Assembly (NCBI GenBank): GCA_964541085.1 | Contig: CAZIPA010000051.1 | Coordinates: 1 to 8,345, forward strand | Direction of reading: 5' to 3' | DNA: 8,345 nucleotides | Source of the DNA: UBA4644 sp964541085 | GTDB taxonomy: Bacteria > Bacillota > Clostridia > Oscillospirales > Butyricicoccaceae | In this document: positions 1 to 5,900 of the stretch, one piece after another | Layout of the letters: every line of letters begins with the position of its first letter | Position numbering within the stretch: position 1 is the first letter of the stretch | The notes under the pieces: model-generated | Told to the model about the DNA's origin: nothing | Database searches by the model: none | What the model saw: only the letters and a program-made list of their open reading frames with translations | Position numbers and translations under genes: made by a program

Positions 1-1
1 G

Positions 2-78
2 CAAGCAATGCAAAGCGGGACCCACTTTGCGAAAACCGCAGATTTCCGCTTTCGCGGAAACCCACGGTTTCATGCTTG
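2..78. repeat. Nested inverted repeats forming a possible multibranch fold
   Basis: Four complementary pairs fit together without conflict. CAAGCA (2-7) pairs with TGCTTG (73-78) and closes the structure. GCAAAG (10-15) pairs with CTTTGC (25-30). AAACCG (33-38) pairs with CGGTTT (65-70), and inside this stem TTTCCGC (43-49) pairs with GCGGAAA (54-60) around a 4-base loop. The result is a closed junction with one hairpin arm and one two-part arm. The pairings are exact by reading; stability was not computed. The left edge of the window cuts the region, so outer pairing may be missing. Confidence 0.5.
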
Positions 79-101
79 TTGAGGCTCCGCCCCAATCCCC
101 G

Positions 102-167
102 CAGAACACGGTTTCCGTGTTCTGAATCGCAGGACAAGTCCTGCGGCTGCGCGATTTTTCAAATCGC
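102..167. repeat. Three consecutive perfect hairpins
   Basis: Hairpin one: CAGAACACGG (102-111) and CCGTGTTCTG (115-124), 10 bp with a 3-base loop. Hairpin two: CGCAGGAC (128-135) and GTCCTGCG (138-145), 8 bp around AA. Hairpin three: GCGATTT (151-157) and AAATCGC (161-167), 7 bp with a 3-base loop. Only 3 and 5 bases separate them. An alternative pairing exists, because AATCGC (125-130) can pair with GCGATT (151-156) and would break hairpins two and three. No T-run follows on either strand, so intrinsic termination is not supported. Role unknown. Confidence 0.65.
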
Positions 168-182
168 TTTATGGCGGTCAGC

Positions 183-1607
183 TCAACGCTGGTCCGCCTC
201 TTTTTCTTTTGTGGCATCCGGTTCTTCATGGACTTCCTCCGTGCCAAGGAAGCGGTCAATATTGGCCTTGGCCGTCAGCAGCTCCTTCATGTCCTCCCGC
301 GCCTTGCGGTATTCGGAGTAGGCCGCTTTTTTCTCGGCCATCAGCGCGGCGTACTCGACGTTCAGGCTCTTGACGGTAGGCAGCTTCTTAACACCCTGGG
401 CATCGAAATACTGCTTTGCGGCCTTATGCAGCGCGATGTCGCTCTCATGCTCCGAAAGAAACTTCTTTGAGTATCCGGCCTTACGGTAGGCAACATAGGT
501 GTCCCGGGTCTTGGCATAGTTGATGATGTGCGTCCGCATGGCGGCAATCTCCGTCATACGCTTTTCTGCTGCTTTGATTCTCCCGGATATGTCGTGATAC
601 CGGGCAGAGGCAGCGGAGGCTTTTTCTGCCAATGTGTCGTAGTCCAGCAGCTCGTTCTCTTGCAGATAGGCTACCGTCTGTGCCATCTGCTTCAGATTGA
701 ACAGCGTGGCCCAGCGCGCATAACCGGCACCCTTTCCGGCCCGGAGCTTTGCCTGGATGTCCACCAGCAGATTCCCGCTGCGCTTCTCCGGTGTAGATTT
801 GGCGGCAAGGCGCTGCCGGGGCGTATGCTCCATTTCACCGGCGATGACTGCGCGAAGATCTGCCGGGGTGTAGCCGGGGCCAAGGGTGTCCATACGAATA
901 AACTTCTTCTGTTCGCCGCCCATAAGGGACGGCACTTTCTTTCCCTTGACTTCATACCCGGCCTCCCGCAGCAGCGTCAGCAGAGCTTCAAAGGATTCCG
1001 GCTTCTGTGCCAGCGCATCGTCAATGGCAAAGCAAATACGCTCCCGGTGAGAGGGCTTTTTCTGATCTCCCAGCCACTTGTTGTAGCTCTTTCCGTGGCG
1101 CTTCGGGTCCTCCACGATGGAGTAGCCGTTCTCAATACAGATGGTGTCGCTGAGCCGCCGCATGGCGCGGGTGCTGCCCCAAAAGTTACGGAACTTCCGG
1201 GTCTGACTGAGGGCAGTAGAGTTCCAGATGATGTGATTGTGAATGTGGGATTTGTCAATGTGGGTACAGACGATAAAGGCATGGTTGCCTTTTGTGAATC
1301 GCCGTGCCAACTCACAGCCCAGGCGGTTTGCTTCTTCCGGGGTGATCTCGCCGGGACGAAAAGACTGGCGGAGATGATAGGCGATCACATCGTCCTCGCC
1401 GCGCACTCTGCCAGTCTTTTGGATATACTGCCGCTTGGTGAACAGGAACTCCGCATCTGCGATTCTGCTGTCGCACTGCCAGCTAGTGATGAGCTGGCAG
1501 TTATCCGTCTTTTGCGGATTTTTGGAATAGTCCAGTATGTCGCTGATGGCCTGCCCGACCGTGCGGCCCTTGCCGGTGTGCAGAGGCATGATGCGTGTGG
1601 TCGCCAC
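183..1607 (-). CDS. Relaxase, MobA/VirD2 type (MOBP-like)
   Basis: A 474-residue relaxase that would nick one strand at oriT, stay covalently bound to the 5' end through a tyrosine and lead the strand into the recipient. Near the N-terminus the family motif LDYxxNPxKT (residues 25-34) contains the likely catalytic Tyr27. YHLRQSF (77-83) and the metal-binding signature HIDKSHIHN (His116, His121, His123, Asn124) complete the relaxase domain, roughly residues 1-200. The rest is lysine- and glutamate-rich with predicted helices, probably coiled coil at about 325-450, and ends in a charged tail. The start is GTG at 1607, giving the usual family opening (MATTRIMPLH). An AAGGAGG site lies at 1618-1624, with a slightly long 10-base spacer. 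It is the last gene of the visible cluster, 75 bases after the membrane protein gene, with a terminator-like hairpin in the gap. The motifs look intact and there is no sign of truncation. Tn1549 and CTn5 carry relaxases of this kind. Confidence 0.95.
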   Translation of the reverse strand: MATTRIMPLHTGKGRTVGQAISDILDYSKNPQKTDNCQLITSWQCDSRIADAEFLFTKRQYIQKTGRVRGEDDVIAYHLRQSFRPGEITPEEANRLGCELARRFTKGNHAFIVCTHIDKSHIHNHIIWNSTALSQTRKFRNFWGSTRAMRRLSDTICIENGYSIVEDPKRHGKSYNKWLGDQKKPSHRERICFAIDDALAQKPESFEALLTLLREAGYEVKGKKVPSLMGGEQKKFIRMDTLGPGYTPADLRAVIAGEMEHTPRQRLAAKSTPEKRSGNLLVDIQAKLRAGKGAGYARWATLFNLKQMAQTVAYLQENELLDYDTLAEKASAASARYHDISGRIKAAEKRMTEIAAMRTHIINYAKTRDTYVAYRKAGYSKKFLSEHESDIALHKAAKQYFDAQGVKKLPTVKSLNVEYAALMAEKKAAYSEYRKAREDMKELLTAKANIDRFLGTEEVHEEPDATKEKEADQR

Positions 1608-1617
1608 CTGTGTTTTT

Positions 1618-1624
1618 CCTCCTT
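1618..1624 (-). promoter_or_regulatory. Ribosome binding site of the relaxase gene
   Basis: AAGGAGG on the minus strand, 10 bases before GTG at 1607. It fixes the non-ATG start. The only nearby ATG is codon 7, about 28 bases from the site, too far for normal initiation. The site begins only four bases after the T-run of the preceding terminator hairpin. Confidence 0.75.
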
Positions 1625-1627
1625 TCC

Positions 1628-1662
1628 AAAAGAAAAGCGGCCCGCATAACGATGCGAACCGC
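1628..1662 (-). terminator. Intrinsic terminator or attenuator between the membrane protein gene and the relaxase
   Basis: Read on the minus strand, an 11-bp stem (GCGGTTCGCAT with ATGCGGGCCGC, plus-strand 1637-1662) closes a CGTT tetraloop and is followed directly by TTTTCTTTT (1636-1628). Two of the pairs are U-G wobbles in RNA. They would be C-A mismatches in the plus-strand transcript, so the structure suits a minus-strand RNA. It lies about 20 bases after the stop codon at 1683. Only about 20 bases separate it from the relaxase start, which leaves no room for a promoter between them. Relaxase transcription therefore seems to require readthrough or antitermination here. Confidence 0.75.
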
Positions 1663-1671
1663 GTATCCTGA
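1637..1671 (+). other. Weak oriT candidate: imperfect inverted repeat plus TATCCTG
   Basis: On the plus strand an imperfect inverted repeat (GCGG..CGCAT at 1637-1647 with ATGCG..CCGC at 1652-1662) is followed one base later by TATCCTG (1664-1670). Known MOBP-type nick regions such as RP4 oriT have an inverted repeat followed by YATCCTG. The gap directly upstream of a relaxase gene is a plausible oriT location. Against this, the same repeat is well explained as a minus-strand terminator, and a 7-base word is weak evidence. The call is inference only. Confidence 0.25.
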
Positions 1672-1682
1672 TTCAGATGTCC

Positions 1683-1973
1683 TTAACTTCTTATGAATCC
1701 TTTCATAGCTGCGTTGACGCCTTGCAGCTTTCCCAGCACCCACACCGCCACCATCGGAAGTCCCATGGGACTGACCAGGAACGCGAACACCAGGAGGATG
1801 ATTCCGTTCTGGATGGAGTAGGTTATCAGGACGGCCAGGGCCAGAATGGAAAGCAGCACACTCGCCAGCTTGAATATGAAAGCGGAACAAGAGATAAGGC
1901 CCGCACACAGCCAGATGAAAAGGGACAGAGCCATGGTAATGGGGGCAGCGGCAAACTTCAAAATCGATTTCAT
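1683..1973 (-). CDS. Small membrane protein, CD1845 family
   Basis: A 96-residue, very hydrophobic protein with about three predicted membrane helices (near residues 8-33, 36-53 and 57-80), a basic N-terminus (MKSILKF) and a basic C-terminal end. The pattern ILLVFAFLVSPMGLPM (59-74) is like the CD1845 family found in Tn1549/CTn5-type elements. Its molecular function is not known to me; a link to the conjugation machinery in the membrane is inference from context. The start is ATG at 1973, because AAGGAG lies at 1982-1987 with an 8-base spacer. The frame remains open upstream to 2078, but those starts lack a ribosome binding site. The gene is isolated between two terminator-like hairpins (2038-2070 and 1628-1662), so it may have its own promoter in the 64 bases upstream, although none is clear. 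Family assignment is from memory of the sequence pattern. Confidence 0.85.
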   Translation of the reverse strand: MKSILKFAAAPITMALSLFIWLCAGLISCSAFIFKLASVLLSILALAVLITYSIQNGIILLVFAFLVSPMGLPMVAVWVLGKLQGVNAAMKGFIRS

Positions 1974-2037
1974 TTTCAACACTCCTTTCCTTCCTGACAT
2001 AAGCGTATCGTATCTTGCCGCGTTCTGCAAGGATATG
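1974..2037. other. Short spacer with imperfect inverted repeat, upstream of the membrane protein gene
   Basis: These 64 bases between the mobC terminator and the membrane protein start must hold any independent promoter. The best hexamer pair I see on the minus strand is TTGCAG and TACGCT with a 17-base spacer; both match the consensus poorly, so I do not call a promoter. An imperfect inverted repeat is present: TATCTTGC (2011-2018) against GCAAGGATA (2027-2035), with one bulged base and an 8-base loop. GCGTATC (2003-2009) beside it is repeated exactly at 1661-1667 on the other side of the membrane protein gene. Confidence 0.4.
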
Positions 2038-2070
2038 AGAAAAGAGGGGCGGCAGCCTGTACCGCCCCTC
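2038..2070 (-). terminator. Intrinsic terminator after mobC
   Basis: On the minus strand GAGGGGCGG pairs perfectly with CCGCCCCTC (plus-strand 2044-2070), with a wobble and an A-T pair extending the stem, and the T-rich run TTTTCTC follows (2043-2037). The stem begins four bases after the mobC stop codon. There is no T-run on the plus-strand side, so it acts only on minus-strand transcription. It should end the methylase-helicase, DUF3849 and mobC transcript and separate it from the membrane protein gene. Confidence 0.85.
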
Positions 2071-2074
2071 ACAT

Positions 2075-2413
2075 TCATCTCAGCGCCGCCAGCTCAGCGA
2101 CGATCTTTTCCGCAGCCGTCCAAAGCCGCTCCTGATTTTGCCGGATGTCCTCCAGGTCGGCATCATAGACGCGCCCGGTTTCATGGGCGCGCTTGGTCAG
2201 CTGATTGAGATTGTTGCTGGCATAGCGGAGCAGAGAAACCAGCTCCCGCAGCTCCGGCAGTTCCAGCTTCACCACATATCCGTCAATCGCCATCTTCCGC
2301 AGATAAGCGGCCATGTTGGAGGTGCCGAGCTGGCCCATCTTCGCCTCGATCATCTCCCGCTCTTGGGGCGTGACGCGGAACTTTAACTGTATCTCCCGTT
2401 TCCGCTTTGCCAT
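2075..2413 (-). CDS. mobC: Relaxosome accessory protein MobC
   Basis: A 112-residue MobC-type protein that binds near oriT and helps the relaxase open and nick DNA. The N-terminal half (about 6-45) has the layout of a ribbon-helix-helix DNA-binding fold: the strand-forming IQLKFRVT, then two helices, with MAAYLRKMAIDG as the second. The C-terminal half is helical and carries the MobC-family pattern NNLNQLTKRAHETGRV (67-82). The basic start MAKRKRE fits DNA contact. ATG at 2413 is chosen over an in-frame TTG two codons earlier. The AGGAG site at 2422-2426 is 8 bases from ATG but only 2 from TTG. It starts two bases after the stop of the DUF3849 gene, so coupling is likely, and an intrinsic terminator follows immediately. 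Unusually, it is separated from the relaxase by the small membrane protein gene and two terminators. Confidence 0.92.
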   Translation of the reverse strand: MAKRKREIQLKFRVTPQEREMIEAKMGQLGTSNMAAYLRKMAIDGYVVKLELPELRELVSLLRYASNNLNQLTKRAHETGRVYDADLEDIRQNQERLWTAAEKIVAELAALR

Positions 2414-2415
2414 GG

Positions 2416-2919
2416 TCAACGCTCCTGGGACTTGAAATGCGCCGAATTTTTCGGCGCATTTCTCTCCGGCGGGGCTTTCAGCTTCTGCCGGACGGAGGGC
2501 TTTTCCTGCTGCTGGGCAAGGGCAAATTCTTTCCGCGTCTGTGTCAGAAACAGGTCCGTCAGGCCGGGATGGCTGTTCACGACAAAGTAGCAGTTACGGT
2601 CGCCGCCAAGTCCATCCTTGTTTTCACAAACGGGGACGGTTTTGGCCCACGCCTTGTTGTCATTGGAGATGCGTCCGTCCCAATCCATCTGCTTGACCGT
2701 ATTGGCGAGAACATGGAAAACGCGGTCATAGCCGAACTGGTCCACCACCTGCTTCGGCGCTTCGCTGCCAAGGCAGTTGTTCCGGTAGTGTTCTCTGATG
2801 GCCGCCTCAATCGCCTCTTTGCAGGCGATATTCGCCCGGAAGGAATTGCGGAACTGTTCCAGCTCCCCATGCTCACGGGCATAGGTGCCGGTATGCTGAT
2901 ACACAGGAATCTCTTTCAT
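2416..2919 (-). CDS. DUF3849 domain protein
   Basis: A 167-residue soluble protein matching the DUF3849 family, common in Clostridia mobile elements and often next to or fused with large helicases. Recognisable family patterns are YAREHGELEQFRNSFRANIACKEAIE across residues 13-38, DRVFHVLANTVKQMDWDGRIS at 65-85, NKAWAKTVP at 88-96 and the VVNSHPGLTDLF stretch near 112-123. The biochemical role is unknown. After the domain comes a basic, proline-rich tail with PSVRQKLKAPP (141-151), exactly 27 residues before the end. The upstream methylase-helicase carries the same motif at the same distance from its own end. The ATG overlaps the helicase stop by one base (TAATG) and has GGAGG 7 bases upstream (2927-2931), so translation is coupled. 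The last codons encode a perfect 12-bp hairpin just before mobC. Confidence 0.88.
   Translation of the reverse strand: MKEIPVYQHTGTYAREHGELEQFRNSFRANIACKEAIEAAIREHYRNNCLGSEAPKQVVDQFGYDRVFHVLANTVKQMDWDGRISNDNKAWAKTVPVCENKDGLGGDRNCYFVVNSHPGLTDLFLTQTRKEFALAQQQEKPSVRQKLKAPPERNAPKNSAHFKSQER
2435..2461. repeat. Perfect 12-bp hairpin inside the end of the DUF3849 gene
   Basis: AAATGCGCCGAA (2435-2446) and TTCGGCGCATTT (2450-2461) are exact reverse complements around a 3-base loop. The hairpin lies in codons for NAPKNSAHF near the C-terminus of the DUF3849 protein and ends 8 bases before the mobC ribosome binding site. No T-run follows on either strand, so it is not an intrinsic terminator. It could control mobC translation, act as an RNA processing or stability element, or be a DNA site for MobC or the relaxase. 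Confidence 0.8.
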
Positions 2920-5900
2920 TATCGTACCTCCATTTCTTTCTTATGGGGCTTGTCGGGTGTGCTGTGAACCGGCGGCGTTTTCAGCTTATCCAGCACCGAG
3001 GGGCGGTTGGTTTTTGCGATTGCCTGCTCCGGCTGGTTCCGTCCTTTACTGTCCAGGTTGAGAATCAAATCCAGCTCCACCAGCCGCGCGGTCTTTTCTG
3101 CCAGCTCCTGTTCCTGGGGAAACGGTTTGCCGACCTCGGCCTTTGCTGCCTCCTGCTGGTTATAGAGGTTTTCAAGCTGGGCCTGCACAGCGCGCAGCCG
3201 GTCCGGTGTTCTGTCCAGCGCATTTTCAATGCGGAGTAAATTGCCCTTGGCGTCCGTGCCCAAATCAACCTCATGGGTCATCTGCCCTTTCAGGGTCAGG
3301 GTATGCCGCTGCCAAATCGGGTCAAAGGCGATGGACATGGAAAAACCGCGATAGCTGCCGATCTGCACCGGCTCTTTGCCTTTGAACTCCTTACAGGCGT
3401 CCAGCAGCGCGGCACCGGCGTTCTCCTTGTCGGTGAGCTTGTCGCCCCGAATCTCCATGCCGACAAATCCCTCCTTGGGGAGAGGATGTGCGGCGAGGGT
3501 CTGCAAGTCGGCCTCCAGCCCACGGATGAACCCTGTGTTTTCCTTGATCTGCTCCGGGAAGTATTTCAGAAGATTGTCCTCCAACTGGAACTGCTTGCTT
3601 TGGTGGGCCGCTTTCAGAATCTTCAGCTTGGAAACCTCCACATCCAAATCCATGCGCTCTTTGATACGGGGATCACCGGCACACAACGCTTTGATCTCCG
3701 CAAAGGACAGCGCCGTGGCATCCACATCCTCACAGGAGCGGACCGGGGATTTGGAGGTCATGATTTGAGAAATGAAACGCTGCTTGTTCTCAACGGTCTG
3801 CCAGAGATAGGCGTCGAAAGTACCCTCCGTGACATAGCGGCACACATGGACTTTCTCATTCTGATTGCCCTGGCGCTCGATGCGGCCCTTGCGCTGCGTC
3901 AGGTCACGGGGTCTCCACGGGCAGTCCAGGTCATGGAGGGCGATCAAGCGGTCCTGGACATTGGTTCCCGCTCCCATCTTGGCGGTACTGCCCATGAGGA
4001 CACGCACCTGGCCGGAACGGACCTTGGCGAACAGTTCACGCTTTTTCACGTCAGTATTGGCGTCGTGGATAAACGCGATCTGCTCCGGGGGCATACCGCC
4101 CTCAATGAGCTTTTGGCGCACATCCTCATAAATGGTAAAGGGGGATTCTTTTTCTTCATCCAGGGGGATGGCATCCTCCAGCGCCCGGATTTCCGGGCTG
4201 TCCAGATTACCGGGAGAAGCCTTTGCCGCCCGCTGAGAGGGCGCGGTCCTGGGGGTGGAAATATCACAGAACACAAGCTGGGTCAGTTTGTCCGCCTCAC
4301 CCTCACGCCAGAATTTCAGGACATTGGACACGCACTGATTCACTTTGGTCCCCGATTCGTCAGGCAGCAGCGGATTGAGGATGCGCTGATCCAGTCCCAG
4401 CTTGCGGCCATCCGAGGTGATCTTGAGCATATTGTCCTCCTCCGGCCGGACAGAGCCGTTATGTACCTTGGTGGCCCGCGCCGAGAGCGCCTTGACCATT
4501 TCCTGCTGTATCTCCGTAGGCTTGGTTGCAATCGTGTGGTACTCCACCTCCGGGGTGGGGAGATTGAGCTGGTCGGCGGTCTTGATGTCCGCGACCTCCT
4601 TGAACAGATTCATCAGCTCCGGGAGGTTGAAGAACTTGGCAAAGCGCGTCCGCGCCCGGTAGCCGGTGCCCTCCGGGGCCAGCTCCAGCGCAGTCACGGT
4701 TTCTCCGAACCGGCTTGCCCAGCAGTCGAAGTGTCCCATGCCCAACTCTTGCAGCCGGTCATGCTGCAAATACCGCTGGATGGTGTAAAGCTCGGTCATG
4801 CTGTTGGAGATGGGAGTGCCGGTGGCAAACACCACGCCGCGATTGCCGGTCAGCTCATCTATGTAGCGGCACTTGGCGTACATATCCGAGGATTTCTGCG
4901 CGTCCGTCGTGGAGAGGCCAGCCACATTCCGCATTTTTGTGTAGAGGAACAGGTTTTTGTAGTTGTCCGACTCATCCACGAACATCCTGTCCACACCCAG
5001 CTGCTCAAAGGTGACAACATCATCCTTGCGGCCCTCGGCTTGCAGCTTTTTCAGCCGCTGCTGCAGGCCCTTCTTGGTTCGCTCCAGACTTTTCACGGTG
5101 AAGTTCTCGCCGCCGCTGTCCTGTACCTCCTGGATGCCTGCGGTGATCTCCTCGATCTGCTGCCGCAGCAGCTGCTCTTGCCGCTCCACGCTGATGGGGA
5201 TGCGCTCAAACTGGGAGTGTCCGATGATGACGGCATCATAATCGCCGGTGGCGATTCGGGCACAGAACTTCTTGCGGTTATGGGTTTCAAAGTCTTTCTT
5301 GGTGGTAACAAGAATATTGGCGGAGGGGTACAGCCGCAGGAACTCCGATGCCCATTGGTCGGTCAGATGATTCGGCACCACGAAAATAGACTTGCTGCAC
5401 AGCCCCAGGCGCTTGCTCTCCATAGCTGCGGCCACCATCTCAAAGGTCTTGCCGGCACCCACTTCGTGAGCCAGCAGGGTATTCCCGCCGTACAGCACAT
5501 GGGCGATAGCGTTTTTCTGATGCTCCCGCAGAGTGATTTCCGGGTTCATGCCGGAGAACACGATATGGCTGCCGTCATACTCCCGGGGACGGGTGCTGTT
5601 CATTTCCTCGTTGTACTGCCGAACCAGCGTTTCGCGGCGCTCCGGGTCTTTCCAAATCCAGTCTTTGAAAGCGTCCTTGATAAGCTGCTGCTTCTGTGCC
5701 GCCAGGGTGGTTTCCTTTGCGTTCAGGACGCGGCGCTCATGGCCGTTTGCGTCCTCAACGGTGTCATAGATGCGGACATCCCGGAGGTTCAGGGCGTCCT
5801 CCAGCAGCCGGTAGGCGTTGGCCCGGTCGGTGCCGTAGGTGGTGTAGGCGGCAATATCGTTGCGCCGGGGCATGGTTTTTCCGGACAGCTGCCATTCGGC

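Larger units (their letters stand above)
1..182. other. Gene-free, hairpin-rich segment downstream of the relaxase
   Basis: I find no credible coding region here. The short plus-strand frames that cross it have no ribosome binding site and no family resemblance. The segment is dominated by inverted repeats: a nested set within 2-78 and three compact hairpins in a row at 102-124, 128-145 and 151-167. The 8-base word CACGGTTT occurs twice (63-70 and 107-114), and AATCGC recurs at 125-130 and 162-167. No hairpin is followed by a convincing T-run on either strand, so this is not a standard terminator array. It begins right after the relaxase stop codon and may continue beyond the left edge. It could be a structured RNA (3' region of the relaxase message), a protein-binding DNA region such as part of an origin of transfer, or a remnant of a repeat element. 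The sequence does not choose among these. Confidence 0.6.

Noticed and set aside
528..1649. Plus-strand open frame of 373 codons antisense to the relaxase
   Set aside because: The same in-register codon-bias effect; the relaxase on the minus strand has all family motifs and a good ribosome binding site.
1996..2032. Promoter for the membrane protein gene (TTGCAG / TACGCT, 17-base spacer)
   Set aside because: Each hexamer matches the consensus at only about half its positions; too weak to annotate.
1974..2078. N-terminal extension of the small membrane protein to 2078 or 2000
   Set aside because: The extension would overlap the mobC terminator or lack a ribosome binding site, and it is not hydrophobic or family-like. 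ATG at 1973 has AAGGAG 8 bases upstream.
2414..2419. TTG at 2419 as mobC start
   Set aside because: It is only two bases from the AGGAG site, while ATG at 2413 has an 8-base spacer and gives the usual MobC opening.
2435..2461. Hairpin at 2435-2461 as an intrinsic terminator
   Set aside because: No T-run follows on either strand, and it lies within coding sequence before mobC.
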